Source of the DNA: Stutzerimonas stutzeri
GTDB taxonomy: Bacteria; Pseudomonadota; Gammaproteobacteria; Pseudomonadales; Pseudomonadaceae
Direction: 5' to 3'
DNA: 64,000 nt
NCBI RefSeq assembly: GCF_013522825.1
Contig: NZ_JAAMQZ010000015.1
Span: 56,254-120,253 of the forward strand
The notes under the pieces are model-generated. The model did not search any database. It worked only from the letters and a program-made list of their open reading frames with translations, and was not told the origin of the DNA. The position numbers and the translations under genes were made by a program. Each line of letters begins with the position of its first letter. The stretch's first letter is position 1. Shown here in pieces: positions 35,728 through 46,843 of this stretch.

Positions 35728-36060
35728 ATGCTTAAGAAAATATTAATTTCCATATCATTCTTAGCGTTAACCTTGGTCATACTCTCACAATATGGTTATG
35801 TAAAATATCAGCAAAAGAGATACAGGGAATTGCAAGTGGAGTTCGGCCATGCTCGCGCCATCGATGCCTATCAAAGAACCTTGGAGCAAATTGACGAAAA
35901 AGGCTCTGACTACGCACGGCGAGCATTGACAATCGGTCGAACCTACGAAACAGTCAAACTGGAAGAGTGGCAGAAAGAGAACAATATAAAGCTTTCAGAA
36001 CACACCAAAACATTACTAGAAAAAATCAACAACTACATAAAAGACAAAGATCCCAAATAG
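35728..36060 (+). CDS. Small membrane-anchored hypothetical protein
   Basis: 110 aa, AT-rich (many AAA, ATA and TTA codons) and the most foreign-looking gene of the island. An N-terminal hydrophobic segment (ILISISFLALTLVILSQYG) is an anchor or uncleaved signal. The remainder is charged and helical (VKLEEWQKENNIKLSEHTKTLLEKINNYI). I do not recognise a family. The ribosome-binding site is weak (AACAAGAACAACC). Confidence 0.65.
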   Translation: MLKKILISISFLALTLVILSQYGYVKYQQKRYRELQVEFGHARAIDAYQRTLEQIDEKGSDYARRALTIGRTYETVKLEEWQKENNIKLSEHTKTLLEKINNYIKDKDPK

Positions 36061-36255
36061 CGCTCTCTGATACATACCAAGGCACGCTAGAGCATGAATT
36101 CACTCATTGAAGTACAAAAGCTATCGCAAGCTCGCCAGTAACGCTACCTGACGAGCATGGACGCTTTTGAGGCTGCGACTCTTTACCACATGATTCCTGA
36201 CTCCCGCGCTGACGAGTAAGATGCCGCATCGCCCGCAAACCGATGGATCGACACC

Positions 36256-37464
36256 ATGAGCAATACCCTCGAATTCGCCCCTATGCCCGACGCCCAGGGC
36301 TACTTCGGCCCTTACGGCGGCCAACTGGTGCCGCCGCACCTGAAGCAGGCGATGGACGACATCAATCTGGCCTATGAGGAAATCCGCCAGCGCGAGGATT
36401 TCCAGCAGGAGCTGGCCAGCCTGTTCGCAGACTACGTCGGTCGCCCCAGCCCGATCTTCCATGCCCGGCGCCTGTCGGAAAAGCTCGGCGGCGCGCAGAT
36501 CCATCTCAAGCGCGAGGACCTGAACCACACCGGCGCGCACAAGATCAATCACTGCCTGGGTGAGGCGTTGCTGGCCAGGTTCATGGGCAAGAAGAAGGTC
36601 ATCGCCGAAACCGGCGCCGGCCAGCATGGCGTGGCGCTGGCCACCGCCTGCGCGCTGGTGGGCATTCCCTGCGAAATCCACATGGGCCAGGTGGACATCG
36701 AGAAGGAACACCCCAACGTCACCAAGATGAAAATCCTCGGCTGCAAACTGGTGCCGGTGACCCGTGGCGCGGCGACGCTCAAGGAAGCGGTGGACAGTGC
36801 CTTCGAGGAATACCTCAAGGACCCGCAGGATTTCATCTACGCCATCGGCTCGGTGGTCGGCCCGCATCCCTTCCCGAAGATGGTGCGTGACTTCCAGTCC
36901 ATCATCGGTCGCGAGGCCCGCGAGCAGTTCCTGAGCAAACATGGCCGCCTGCCCGACCAGGTGGCCGCCTGCGTCGGTGGCGGCTCCAATGCCATGGGCA
37001 TCTTCAGCGCCTTTCTCGGCGACGCCAGCGTGCGCCTGGTCGGCGTCGAGCCAGCCGGCGAAGGCATCGACAAGCCGGGCCGTCACGCCGCGACCATGAC
37101 GGTGGGCAAGCCCGGCGAGTTGCACGGCATGGCCTGCTACGTGCTGGAAGACGAACAGGGCAATCCGGCGGCGGTGCATTCCATTGCCTCGGGGCTTGAT
37201 TATCCCGGCGTCGGCCCGCAGCACAGCTACCTGAAGGATGCCGGGCGAGTGGACTACCAGTCCGTCACCGACCAGCAATGCCTGGACGCCTTCATGACCC
37301 TGTCGCGCACCGAAGGCATCATCCCCGCGCTGGAAAGCGCCCACGCCGTGGCTTGGGCCATGGCGACCGCACCGACTCTGGACAGGGACCAGCATATCCT
37401 GGTCAACCTGTCCGGGCGCGGCGACAAGGATGCCGACTACGTGGCGCAGCTGCTGGGGTTGTAA
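36256..37464 (+). CDS. trpB: Tryptophan synthase beta-chain paralogue, not linked to trpA
   Basis: 402 aa. The PLP lysine is Lys96 in HTGAHKINH, with [10 protein letters not shown], the phosphate-binding GGGSNAMG and the C-terminal SGRGDKD. TrpB converts serine and indole to tryptophan. The start ([18 protein letters not shown]) differs from the usual Pseudomonas TrpB (FGTFGGRYVAE), and no trpA follows. It may serve to use free indole or as a spare enzyme. Its 3' end overlaps the trmO start by one base (TAATG), so the two are co-translated. Confidence 0.9.
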   Translation: MSNTLEFAPMPDAQGYFGPYGGQLVPPHLKQAMDDINLAYEEIRQREDFQQELASLFADYVGRPSPIFHARRLSEKLGGAQIHLKREDLNHTGAHKINHCLGEALLARFMGKKKVIAETGAGQHGVALATACALVGIPCEIHMGQVDIEKEHPNVTKMKILGCKLVPVTRGAATLKEAVDSAFEEYLKDPQDFIYAIGSVVGPHPFPKMVRDFQSIIGREAREQFLSKHGRLPDQVAACVGGGSNAMGIFSAFLGDASVRLVGVEPAGEGIDKPGRHAATMTVGKPGELHGMACYVLEDEQGNPAAVHSIASGLDYPGVGPQHSYLKDAGRVDYQSVTDQQCLDAFMTLSRTEGIIPALESAHAVAWAMATAPTLDRDQHILVNLSGRGDKDADYVAQLLGL

Positions 37465-38156
37465 TGCGCCACGGCATCGAACCCATCGGCTATCTGCGTT
37501 CCTGCTTCCGGGAAAAGTTCGCCATCCCGCGCCAGCCACGTCTGGCGCCTGCGGCGCGTGGCGTGCTGGAGCTGCTGCCGCCGTTCGACACGGGCGAGGC
37601 AGTGGCGGGCCTGGAGCAGGTCAGCCATGTCTGGCTGCTGTTTCTCTTCCATCAGGCACTGGAGGAAAAGCCGCGCCTGAGGGTGCGGCCACCACGTCTG
37701 GGCGGCAACAAGATGATCGGCGTTTTCGCTACACGCGCCACGCATCGTCCCAACGGCATCGGGCAGTCGGTGGTCAGGCTCGACCGGGTCGAGCCGGGAC
37801 GTCTGCTGGTGTCCGGCATCGACCTGCTGGACGGCACGCCGATCGTCGACATCAAACCCTACGTGCCCTACGCCGACGCCCTGCCCGAGGCTCGCAACGA
37901 CATGGCGGCAGAAGCACCCGTGCTGATCGAGGTGCACTGGAGCGAAAGCGCCCTCGCCCAGGCCCGTGGAGAAGCGCTGCGGCTGGCCGAGCCGGTGGTG
38001 GAACTGATCGAGCAGTGCCTGGCCCAAGACCCGCGTCCGGCCTATCAGAAGCCCGACCCCGAACGCCGCTACGGCGCGCAGTTCTGGGATCTGGACGTTC
38101 GCTGGCACTACCCCGACGGCGACAGCATTCGCGTGCTCGAAGTAGTGCCTGCCTGA
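37464..38156 (+). CDS. trmO: tRNA (t6A37) N6-methyltransferase TrmO
   Basis: 230 aa. The TsaA/UPF0066 beta-barrel shows IEPIGYLRSCFREKFAIPRQP, VSHVWLLFLFH, GVFATRATHRPNGIGQSVVR and GTPIVDIKPYVPYADA, all hallmarks of TrmO. It uses S-adenosylmethionine to methylate t6A at position 37 of tRNA-Thr reading ACY codons. The C-terminal extension (YGAQFWDLDVRWHYP) is normal. The start overlaps the stop of the trpB paralogue. Confidence 0.94.
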   Translation: MRHGIEPIGYLRSCFREKFAIPRQPRLAPAARGVLELLPPFDTGEAVAGLEQVSHVWLLFLFHQALEEKPRLRVRPPRLGGNKMIGVFATRATHRPNGIGQSVVRLDRVEPGRLLVSGIDLLDGTPIVDIKPYVPYADALPEARNDMAAEAPVLIEVHWSESALAQARGEALRLAEPVVELIEQCLAQDPRPAYQKPDPERRYGAQFWDLDVRWHYPDGDSIRVLEVVPA

Positions 38157-38167
38157 CACAACCCTAA

Positions 38168-38243
38168 GGTGGAAAGCTCGCACAGCGATTTTCCACCGAC
38201 CACTGCCCATCTGCTGGTGGAAAAGCCTGCGGCGTTATCCACC
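38168..38243. repeat. Pair of GGTGGAAA hairpins between convergent genes
   Basis: GGTGGAAA...TTTTCCACC (38168-38197) and GGTGGAAAA...TTATCCACC (38216-38243) form two stem-loops in the convergent gap between trmO and the acylase gene. Similar GGTGGAAAACGC-type repeats are common in Pseudomonas intergenic DNA. They may end transcription from both sides. Confidence 0.6.
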
Positions 38244-38253
38244 CTACCCAGCT

Positions 38254-40791
38254 TCAGCGCTCCGCCGGAGTCAGCCACAGGCGCTGAGTGCCATACACCG
38301 CATCGAGATTCTGTGGCTTGAACGGAAAGCTCATGTAGCGGCCCTTCATCCACGCCTCGATGCCGTCAGCGTAATGCGGGCTGGCCGGATTGCCGGACTG
38401 CCCCGAGCTGTTCAAGCCGATCAGTGGCTCGTCGCGCCCGAAATCGACGACGATGCGCATGGCCGGGATCAGCCAGGTATCGAAATTCTGCCCCCAGCGG
38501 TAGGCGGAAACGTTCAGCGTGCTGTGATCGCCGCCCGCCGGATAAGGGCCGCGATCCAGATAGCCACGAATGGCATTGATCCCGCTGCGCTTGCTGGCCG
38601 GCATATAGGGCGCCAGTTGGGTGGTGCCCGTGGCCCAGGTGTAGTGGTGCAGCTTGCCCCACTGCCAGACGCTGCTGTCGCTGCCCAGTTTCGTTGTCAG
38701 GTGATCGACCGCCGCCGCCAGGCTGCGCGCGAGGATGGCCGGCTTGTCTTCCCGCTGCGGCGTGTTCACATCGTCCCAGTAGGGGCTGTCGTCACGACCC
38801 AGCAGGTGATCGGCCTGGGCCGAATAGGAAATGTTGGCGGCCTGCAGCAGCGCCTGCCAGGCGGAACTGTCGTCCGGGCCGAGCTCGTCGAGGAAGGTCT
38901 GCCGCGCACTTTCATGCAGGAATGCAGAATACAGGGCGGCATCGGCGGATGCCGCATCCAGCACGCCGTCGAATTTCAGCAGGCGCGAAAGAGCCATGCG
39001 GGCCTTGTCGCGTTCGCTGGCTGGCAGTGCCGCGATGGCCTGCTGCAAGGGCTCGCGCATGGACGGCTCCTCGAACATGGCGGCCAGCTTGGCGGCGAAC
39101 GGGGTCGTGCGGTCGTACTGCATGGCGATCATGCTGGCAGTGTCGTGGCGGCCCTGCCCGGCCAGCTCTGCCAGGCGCTCGGCGCGTTCGGGATAGTGCC
39201 AGGAGTTGGACAGTTGCATGCCGTAGCCGCGCGGCACCGTGCGATGGTTGGCGGTGCCAAGCCAGCCCTGGGCCGGGTCCTGATCATAGGGATGCAACAT
39301 GGGATCGGCGAAACCGTCCCAGTCGTAAAGCCCGTCCCAGCCCGGCGAAGGCAGCAACCCCAGGCCGCCACGGCGGTTGGGATAACGCCCGCTGACCTGC
39401 CAGCCGATGCCCTGCTCGTCGGCAAATACCATGTTCAGCGCCATGGCGCGGATATCGCGGCTGGCCTCGAAAGCCTCATCGACATTTTTTGCCCGCGTGA
39501 GATCAAAGAAGGCATCGAGCGATTTGTCCGCCTCGAACTGAGTGGTCTTCAGCGCCAGGCCATAGCCGCTGCTCAGTTGCAGAGGCTGCAACGGATGCTT
39601 GCGCTCGCCCAGCACGCTGTTGAGCAGCGGACCGTTGCGCGTCTCGTAGATCGTCTCGCGAATGGGCCGCTGGCCCTTGACGATGAACGTCTCGTGGCGC
39701 TCGCGTGCCGCGACCCACTTGCCATCGGCCAGATACTGCAGACGCCCGTTCTCGCGGCGGATCTTTTCCAGGAACAGGTCCTGGTTGTCGCCCATGACCA
39801 TGGTCATACCCCAACCAAGCTTGCCGTTGAAGCCTGCCACCACCGCCGGAACACCCGCGACCGTCACCCCCGCCGCCTGGAATTTCGGCGAGCGGATCTG
39901 CACGAAATTCCAGTACGACGGCATCGACAGCGGCAGATGGGTATCGTTGGCCATCAGCGGCTTGCCGCTGCGCGTGCGGCTGCCGGCAATGGCCCAGTTG
40001 TTGGACGCCGCCACACCGAGCATATTCAGCTCGGCGACCTGCGCGGCTGCGCGGTCGAGCGCGGCCAGGCCGGGAATCTGTCCGCTCAGTTGCAAGCCTT
40101 CGAGCTTCGCCGCCTCATCGAAGGGCAGTGGCTCGTCGGGATAGGTCGGCAACAGCCAGGCGAGCTTGTCGCTGCCGACGCGCTGCGCCAGCACCAGGGC
40201 GGCGATTTCCTCCTGCAGATTCACCGACAGGCCGAAGTTCAGCAGGCAGAACACCAGCACCGAATCCTCGGGCTTCCAGTATTCGGGCGTGTAATCGGCA
40301 GCGGCCAGGTCCATCGGCAGCTTGTCGCGGTGCCTGTACAGGTAGGCGTTGACGCCACGCGCATAGACCTCGAAGAAGCGCTTCATCCGTGGCGAGCTTT
40401 CACGATAGAGCACCTCGGCACTCTTGCGCAGGTTGACGGCGCGCATGAAGCGGTCGATTTCCAGCACACCCGGCCCGGCCATCTCGGCCAGTCGCCCCTG
40501 CGCCATCAGCCGCAGGCTGGCCATCTGGCTCAGGCGGTCGGTGGCGTGGATGTAGCCCAGGCCGAACAATGCATCGTGGAAGGTGCTGGTTTCGATCAGC
40601 GGCATGCCCAGGGCGTTGCGCCGAATGCTGACACGCTCTGCCAGCCCGGTCAGCGGCTGCACGCCCTGCTTCGGCGGCAGGCTGTCGCTGTAGCGGCTGT
40701 CCAGATAGGCCTGACAGCCCGTCAGGCTGACGGCGGCGACGGTGGCGCCGAGAATCAGGCGAACCAGATTAAATGGCGGACGCAGTGACAT
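38254..40791 (-). CDS. Penicillin acylase-family lipoprotein
   Basis: 845 aa. The signal peptide ends with a lipobox (VSLTGC, Cys26), so the protein is a periplasmic lipoprotein. It has the Ntn-hydrolase architecture: alpha part, linker, and a beta chain starting at Ser in [12 protein letters not shown], with [18 protein letters not shown] and later TANHRTVP. Members split side-chain amides, including acyl-homoserine lactones (PvdQ, QuiP, HacB). The lipoprotein anchor and sequence set it apart from those three, so the substrate is open. Confidence 0.9.
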   Translation of the reverse strand: MSLRPPFNLVRLILGATVAAVSLTGCQAYLDSRYSDSLPPKQGVQPLTGLAERVSIRRNALGMPLIETSTFHDALFGLGYIHATDRLSQMASLRLMAQGRLAEMAGPGVLEIDRFMRAVNLRKSAEVLYRESSPRMKRFFEVYARGVNAYLYRHRDKLPMDLAAADYTPEYWKPEDSVLVFCLLNFGLSVNLQEEIAALVLAQRVGSDKLAWLLPTYPDEPLPFDEAAKLEGLQLSGQIPGLAALDRAAAQVAELNMLGVAASNNWAIAGSRTRSGKPLMANDTHLPLSMPSYWNFVQIRSPKFQAAGVTVAGVPAVVAGFNGKLGWGMTMVMGDNQDLFLEKIRRENGRLQYLADGKWVAARERHETFIVKGQRPIRETIYETRNGPLLNSVLGERKHPLQPLQLSSGYGLALKTTQFEADKSLDAFFDLTRAKNVDEAFEASRDIRAMALNMVFADEQGIGWQVSGRYPNRRGGLGLLPSPGWDGLYDWDGFADPMLHPYDQDPAQGWLGTANHRTVPRGYGMQLSNSWHYPERAERLAELAGQGRHDTASMIAMQYDRTTPFAAKLAAMFEEPSMREPLQQAIAALPASERDKARMALSRLLKFDGVLDAASADAALYSAFLHESARQTFLDELGPDDSSAWQALLQAANISYSAQADHLLGRDDSPYWDDVNTPQREDKPAILARSLAAAVDHLTTKLGSDSSVWQWGKLHHYTWATGTTQLAPYMPASKRSGINAIRGYLDRGPYPAGGDHSTLNVSAYRWGQNFDTWLIPAMRIVVDFGRDEPLIGLNSSGQSGNPASPHYADGIEAWMKGRYMSFPFKPQNLDAVYGTQRLWLTPAER

Positions 40792-40862
40792 CGACGGCTC
40801 CTTTGAGCTGAGCGCAACAGGGACAGTATTCAGGATAGAAGCAAAGGTGTGATGCGACGGAA

Positions 40863-41318
40863 TCAGGCGGCAGCCGGCGTCAGCGCCTCGTCCAGCAGCC
40901 AGCGTGCCGAACGGCGTGCGGCTGCCTTGTGCTGCAATTCAAGGGCGCTGAAATGGGCCTCGTGACGGCGACGCTCGGCCTTGTCCAGGGCCTTCCAGGC
41001 CGCGTGGGTCGGCACCTGCGCGGTCGCCTCGTACAACGCCTGGAATACCTCGCAATGTGGGTCCTGACTCAGGTTCGCGTCGTAGTTGTCGAGCAACACC
41101 TTGATGCGAATGGCCCCCTCGATCAGGGGTAGCTGCTCGTCGAGCAGACTGCTGGCCAGAATCCGCAGGTCAGCCGCAAGCTCGGCATGCTGTCGAGCCT
41201 GCTGCGCCGCCTGCTGTCGCTCGTTACGCCAGACCCTGCGCCACAGATACAGCGCATAGCCGGCCAATGCGGCGATCAGCAGAGCGCCGATGAGCAGTAC
41301 TGCAGCGAACGGCGTCAT
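40863..41318 (-). CDS. DUF2489 family membrane-anchored protein
   Basis: 151 aa from the ATG at 41318. One N-terminal membrane segment ([22 protein letters not shown]) is followed by a coiled region ([17 protein letters not shown]) and a globular helical part ([23 protein letters not shown]) typical of DUF2489. The function is unknown. It starts 7 bases after the SEC-C gene and is probably co-transcribed with it and with the LEA-type lipoprotein gene upstream. Confidence 0.82.
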   Translation of the reverse strand: MTPFAAVLLIGALLIAALAGYALYLWRRVWRNERQQAAQQARQHAELAADLRILASSLLDEQLPLIEGAIRIKVLLDNYDANLSQDPHCEVFQALYEATAQVPTHAAWKALDKAERRRHEAHFSALELQHKAAARRSARWLLDEALTPAAA

Positions 41319-41325
41319 CAGCGAC

Positions 41326-41514
41326 TCAGGCTCCGTGGCACTTCTTGAATTTCTTCTGGCTGCCGCATGGGCAGGGATCGTTGCGACCGACATCCTTCAA
41401 CGGATTGCGTACCGGATCATGGCTGTGGTTGCAGTGCGGACCATGAACATGCCCGTGGTGATGGTCGTGGTCGTGATCACAGTCGGGGCCATGCACATGA
41501 GGTTCGTGATTCAT
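41326..41514 (-). CDS. Small SEC-C metal-binding protein with His-rich lead
   Basis: 62 aa. The C-terminal SEC-C motif [17 protein letters not shown] binds zinc, as in the SecA tail. The first 33 residues are very rich in His and Asp with two HVHGPxC blocks, suggesting transition-metal binding or storage. The HVHGPDC block recurs at the C-terminus of the unrelated protein at 58226-58513. The role is unknown. Confidence 0.88.
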   Translation of the reverse strand: MNHEPHVHGPDCDHDHDHHHGHVHGPHCNHSHDPVRNPLKDVGRNDPCPCGSQKKFKKCHGA

Positions 41515-41521
41515 CGAGTCG

Positions 41522-42019
41522 CTACTCCGGAATGAGGGTGCCGGGAATTATCTCGCCATTGCGGGAAATATGCACCCTGCGTCCACCCCACATACCAAGC
41601 TTCAAGTCACCGTCCAGCCGGTAGGCAATGGGCCGATCCGGCTTTTCCAGCAGGCGCACGATGTACTTCATATGCCGCCAGAGGTTGGTGTGCACCGGAA
41701 CCTCGTAATAGTCGAAGCTGTTCGCCGGCACGGTCAGCCAGCCGCTGGATTCGCCACTGGCCAACTGGATGTCATTGAGATGAACGTTATAACGCAGGCC
41801 ACGCACAGGCAGGCTGTGATCGTTGGGGTTGTCGATGCGAAAACGCAGCAAGAACTGCTGTTCCAGCAAACGCGCCTTGATGATCTCGACCTTGGCCAGC
41901 TGAACCTGCGGGTCATCGAAATTGCCGCCCAGCCAGGTCGAACAACCCGACAGGCCGGTCAGAAGGCTAAGCAACGCCATCGTTCTAAGTATTTTTATCG
42001 TGCGTTCCTGGCAAAGCAT
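41522..42019 (-). CDS. LEA type 2 family lipoprotein
   Basis: 165 aa from the ATG at 42019, chosen for its GGAG ribosome-binding site and because it gives a complete lipoprotein signal (lipobox LSGC, Cys26). The mature part is a WHy/LEA-2 beta-sandwich ([40 protein letters not shown]). Such bacterial proteins may protect against desiccation or stress, but evidence is limited. It leads a three-gene leftward set with the SEC-C and DUF2489 genes, separated by 7 bases each. Confidence 0.87.
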   Translation of the reverse strand: MLCQERTIKILRTMALLSLLTGLSGCSTWLGGNFDDPQVQLAKVEIIKARLLEQQFLLRFRIDNPNDHSLPVRGLRYNVHLNDIQLASGESSGWLTVPANSFDYYEVPVHTNLWRHMKYIVRLLEKPDRPIAYRLDGDLKLGMWGGRRVHISRNGEIIPGTLIPE

Positions 42020-42122
42020 TCCGGTACTCCAAAGGACGGCCAAGTGTAACAAGCGTCAAACTGTCTGCAACGGCTTGGCACACGAATTTCGCACACCCGC
42101 GTTACACCTTGCCGACAGGCCT

Positions 42123-43872
<1,750 letters not shown>

Positions 43873-43888
43873 GATAGTGAGCAGATCC

Positions 43889-44413
43889 TTAATTGAGTGT
43901 GGCGCCTGACCAGCTCGGGCAGGCTTCTTCCCCTATCTGTACCGCGCAGCCCGCCGGCACCAAGGGGAAAAGATCGAGCAGGTCGGCATTGCGCAGCCTG
44001 ATGCAGCCATGGGAAAGCGGTACACCCATGGGTTCCGTATCGGGCGTGCCATGCAGATAGATGTAGCGACGAAAGGTATCGACCGCGCCCAGACGGTTGT
44101 AGCCGGGTTCGCAGCCACTGAGCCAGAGAATGCGGGTCAGGATCCAGTCGCGGCCCGGAAATTGCGCATGCAGCTCGGGGCTCCAGACCTCACCGGTCCA
44201 GCGCCGCCCGCGCAGCACGGCGCCAACAGGCAGGCCGTCACCAATCCGCGCACGTACCTGGTGACGACCGCGCGGCGTGCAACCGGAACCGTTGTGTTCA
44301 CCCGCGCCATTCAACGCAGTGGATACGGGCAAGCGAACGCGCAGCCTGCCGGCGCTGAAGCCGTAGAGCATCTGGTCGGCGATGGAGATATGCAGCAGAT
44401 CGAGATCGGACAT
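43889..44413 (-). CDS. L,D-transpeptidase (YkuD domain)
   Basis: 174 aa from the ATG at 44413. The catalytic signature is SHGCIRLRNADLLDL with the nucleophile Cys; the upstream His is in IYLHGTPDTEP. No signal peptide is visible, so location is uncertain: many such small YkuD proteins of Pseudomonas lack one. The family cross-links peptidoglycan or trims it. It is 16 bases downstream... that is, its start side faces psrA and its stop side faces nagZ, all leftward, as in P. aeruginosa. Confidence 0.87.
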   Translation of the reverse strand: MSDLDLLHISIADQMLYGFSAGRLRVRLPVSTALNGAGEHNGSGCTPRGRHQVRARIGDGLPVGAVLRGRRWTGEVWSPELHAQFPGRDWILTRILWLSGCEPGYNRLGAVDTFRRYIYLHGTPDTEPMGVPLSHGCIRLRNADLLDLFPLVPAGCAVQIGEEACPSWSGATLN

Positions 44414-44480
44414 GGCCGCTAGCTTACCGGTCAATCCGTGATCGCGCATCCGGACAGGCTGTTGAAAGCGCTGGCGAGAT

Positions 44481-45188
44481 TCACCCCTTGGGCGTCATCG
44501 CCAGGGCATTGCGCCGCACAATGGGATGCGCCTGGGCCAGAGTCGAATCGTCCACGCCCGAATCGGCACGCATGCCCGCTGCCAGGAACGGCACCATCAT
44601 CCGCATGACCTGTTCGATGGAAGTCCTCGCCCCGAAATCGTTTTCGGCGATGGCGCGCAACGCCTTGATGCCGGACATGCTGAAGGCCGCCGCACCCAGC
44701 ATGAAATGCACACGCCAGAAGAGTTCGATCGGCGGTATCGAAGGCGCCGCTTCATGCACCCGCAGCATATAGCGGCGGAACACCTTGCCGTACATATCAT
44801 CCAGATAGCGGCGCAGGTGGCCCTGGCTCTGGCTGAACGACAGGCCCAGCAGACGCATGAAGATCGACAGATCGTCGCCGCTGCGCGGCTTCACCGCCAG
44901 CGCCTGCTCAACGAGGATTTCCAGCAGCTCTTCGAGGCTTTCCTTGCGGTCTGACTGTGCTTCGCGCCTGTCCAACTCACGTTCGAGGCTGACACAGAAA
45001 GGGCCGAGAAAACGGGAGAAGACCGCCTGGATAAGCGCCTTCTTGGAGCCGAAGTGATAGTTGACCGCCGCCAGATTGACTCCAGCCTTGCTGGTGATCA
45101 GGCGAAGCGAAGTCTCGGCGAAGCCCTTTTCCGCAAACAGCTGTTCCGCTGCATCAAGAATCCGCTCCACTGTTTCCGACTGCGCCAT
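44481..45188 (-). CDS. psrA: TetR-family fatty-acid-responsive regulator PsrA
   Basis: 235 aa from the ATG at 45188. The N-terminal helix-turn-helix is seen in AAEQLFAEKGFAETSLRLITSK and AGVNLAAVNYHFGSKKALIQ; the C-terminal half is the ligand-binding TetR domain. PsrA represses its own gene and fadBA and activates rpoS in P. aeruginosa; long-chain fatty acids release it. Two tandem palindromes of its known type lie 17-43 bases upstream. The fadBA operon is about 7 kb away. It is divergent from lexA. Confidence 0.93.
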   Translation of the reverse strand: MAQSETVERILDAAEQLFAEKGFAETSLRLITSKAGVNLAAVNYHFGSKKALIQAVFSRFLGPFCVSLERELDRREAQSDRKESLEELLEILVEQALAVKPRSGDDLSIFMRLLGLSFSQSQGHLRRYLDDMYGKVFRRYMLRVHEAAPSIPPIELFWRVHFMLGAAAFSMSGIKALRAIAENDFGARTSIEQVMRMMVPFLAAGMRADSGVDDSTLAQAHPIVRRNALAMTPKG

Positions 45189-45204
45189 GCCCCCTCCAAA
45201 ACGA

Positions 45205-45231
45205 CAAACACGTGTTTGAAACTTACGTTTC
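45205..45231. promoter_or_regulatory. Two overlapping PsrA operators
   Basis: CAAACACGTGTTTG (45205-45218) and GAAACTTACGTTTC (45218-45231) share one base. Both fit the published PsrA pattern G/C-AAAC-N2to4-GTTT-G/C, and both are perfect or near-perfect palindromes. They lie just upstream of psrA, fitting autorepression. Confidence 0.85.
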
Positions 45232-45318
45232 ACGCGAGAACAAGTCAACCGCGACCATCTGCCCATCATACGCAACAGGCTCTCGCCCGGGGCTTGCCGC
45301 CGATGATCGAAACAACGA

Positions 45319-45346
45319 TTGCCAAGCCACCGACACTGTATATAAT
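45319..45346 (+). promoter_or_regulatory. Sigma-70 promoter of lexA
   Basis: TTGCCA (45319-45324) and a perfect TATAAT (45341-45346) with a 16-base spacer. The -10 element lies inside LexA box 1. Confidence 0.8.
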
Positions 45347-45351
45347 CCCAG
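45336..45351. promoter_or_regulatory. LexA (SOS) box 1
   Basis: CTGTATATAATCCCAG keeps the CTG-N10-CAG frame of the LexA operator and covers the -10 of the lexA promoter. Confidence 0.85.
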
Positions 45352-45354
45352 TCA

Positions 45355-45370
45355 CTGTATAAAAGAACAG
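45355..45370. promoter_or_regulatory. LexA (SOS) box 2
   Basis: CTGTATAAAAGAACAG is a second CTG-N10-CAG operator 19 bases after box 1 and eight bases before the lexA start. Two boxes fit tight autoregulation. Confidence 0.85.
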
Positions 45371-45378
45371 AGACCGCC

Positions 45379-45987
45379 ATGATCAAGCTGACCCCTCGCC
45401 AGTCGGAAATCCTTGCCTTCATCAAGCGCTGCCTGGAAGAAAACGGCTACCCGCCGACGCGTGCGGAGATCGCTCAGGAACTGGGTTTCAAATCCCCCAA
45501 CGCCGCCGAGGAGCATCTGAAAGCGCTGAGAAACAAAGGTGCTATCGAAATGACGCCCGGCGCATCGCGCGGGATACGTATTCCCGGCTTCGAACCCGCC
45601 GCCGATGAAAGCGGCCTGCCGATCATTGGCCGTGTCGCCGCCGGGGCACCCATCCTGGCCCAGCAACATATAGAAGAGTCCTGCCAGATCAACCCCACGT
45701 TCTTCCATCCCCCTGCCGATTATCTGCTGCGGGTACATGGCATGAGCATGAAGGATGTCGGTATTTTCGATGGCGATCTGCTCGCCGTCCACACTGCCCG
45801 TGAAGCACGCAACGGGCAGATCGTCGTGGCCCGCATCGACGATGAAGTGACGGTAAAGCGCTTCAAGCGCGAGGGGAAGAAGGTCTGGCTGCTGGCGGAA
45901 AATCCCGAGTTCGCCCCTATCGAAGTCGATCTGGAACAACAGGAACTGGTTATCGAAGGCTTGAGCGTCGGCGTCATTCGCCGCTAA
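45379..45987 (+). CDS. lexA: SOS-response repressor LexA
   Basis: 202 aa. The winged helix-turn-helix is at about 1-65 ([21 protein letters not shown]). Self-cleavage takes place between Ala88 and Gly89 (GRVAAGAP), with catalytic Ser123 (HGMSMKD) and Lys160 (EVTVKRFK). These sit four residues after their E. coli equivalents. RecA filaments trigger cleavage after DNA damage. It is followed after 10 bases by sulA in the same operon, so both are SOS-controlled by the boxes upstream. Confidence 0.97.
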   Translation: MIKLTPRQSEILAFIKRCLEENGYPPTRAEIAQELGFKSPNAAEEHLKALRNKGAIEMTPGASRGIRIPGFEPAADESGLPIIGRVAAGAPILAQQHIEESCQINPTFFHPPADYLLRVHGMSMKDVGIFDGDLLAVHTAREARNGQIVVARIDDEVTVKRFKREGKKVWLLAENPEFAPIEVDLEQQELVIEGLSVGVIRR

Positions 45988-45997
45988 GGAGAGGTCC

Positions 45998-46474
45998 ATG
46001 CAGTACCAAACCACCGCCAGTAAACCACCACAGCTTTCCCTGTTCGAAGGGCTCATCGCTCACAGCCTGACGCCTTTCGCGAACATCACGCGCGTCCCGA
46101 CACAGACTGCTGAGGAGCGTCTCAGCGAAATGACCCTGAGCGGCAGCGACGGCCATTGCCGCCTGTTGCTCGCGCCCATTTTGCGTGAACTCAGCGAAGC
46201 GGCGGATACCCGCTGGCTGACACTGATCGCACCACCGACCTCGCTCTCCCAGAGCTGGCTGCGGGAAAGCAGCCTCAATCGCGACCGCATCCTGCTGCTG
46301 CCGGCCCGCGAGACCCAGAACACGCTGGAACTGGCCTGCAAGGCACTGATGTCAGGCTGCAGCCATACGGTGATCACCTGGTTCCCTCGCCTCGACCGCG
46401 CCAGCCGACTGAAGCTGCGCGCCGCCGCCGAGCTTGGGCGCACGCAAAGCCTGAACATACGTCTGGGCAACTGA
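45998..46474 (+). CDS. sulA: SOS cell-division inhibitor SulA
   Basis: 158 aa. It resembles SulA in the RecA-like fold: HCRLLLAPILRELSEAADTR, WLTLIAPPTSLSQSWLRESS and HTVITWFPRLDRASRLKLRA. In P. aeruginosa the homologue binds FtsZ and blocks ring assembly. The cleft between lexA and sulA is only 10 bases, and no own LexA box is seen, so it depends on the lexA promoter. P. aeruginosa PA3008 has the same position. Confidence 0.9.
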   Translation: MQYQTTASKPPQLSLFEGLIAHSLTPFANITRVPTQTAEERLSEMTLSGSDGHCRLLLAPILRELSEAADTRWLTLIAPPTSLSQSWLRESSLNRDRILLLPARETQNTLELACKALMSGCSHTVITWFPRLDRASRLKLRAAAELGRTQSLNIRLGN

Positions 46475-46547
46475 AACGCGCGGCACACGGATGTGCCTTT
46501 CCCCCGCAGAATCCGTCCTTCCAGCAATCACGCTCGCGCCACGGCAA

Positions 46548-46781
46548 TCAATGCAGTACGTGCGCAACCTCTTCCTGCACGAACTCTCCTTCCGCCATCT
46601 GCCCGGCCATTTGCACACCTACGCTGAACATCGCCTTGGCGATTTCGACGTGCTGCCCTTGCAGAAACACCTTCGCGTCGTCGGAGAAATCCAGCGTGAC
46701 CAGCACCCCTTCGTCCTCCGCACGACGCAGCACTATGCTGCCGTCGGGTAGCTCGACGATTTCCAGAAAAGACGTTGGCAT
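46548..46781 (-). CDS. Small conserved Pseudomonas protein (PA3009-like position)
   Basis: 77 aa from the ATG at 46781, preceded by GGGGAG. The acidic protein begins MPTSFLEIVELPDGSIVLRR and has DEGVLVTLDFSDDAKVFLQG and KAMFSVGVQMAGQMAEGEF. No domain is recognised. It is convergent with sulA, separated by about 70 bases. Its place between sulA and topA matches P. aeruginosa, which suggests a conserved but unstudied gene. Confidence 0.8.
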   Translation of the reverse strand: MPTSFLEIVELPDGSIVLRRAEDEGVLVTLDFSDDAKVFLQGQHVEIAKAMFSVGVQMAGQMAEGEFVQEEVAHVLH

Positions 46782-46843
46782 GAGTCTGCTCCCCGTGAAA
46801 GGCGCGCATTGTAGCAGCCGACCAGCCAGCCGGCAGCCCTCTG

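Noticed and set aside
38168..38243. attC or MITE reading of the GGTGGAAA hairpins
   Set aside because: They are short, common Pseudomonas intergenic repeats placed between convergent genes; a terminator role explains them.
38374..40788. An 804-codon rightward frame across the acylase gene
   Set aside because: It is antisense to a well-supported lipoprotein gene and its composition (rich in Arg, His, Gln, Ala) is that of a GC-rich shadow.
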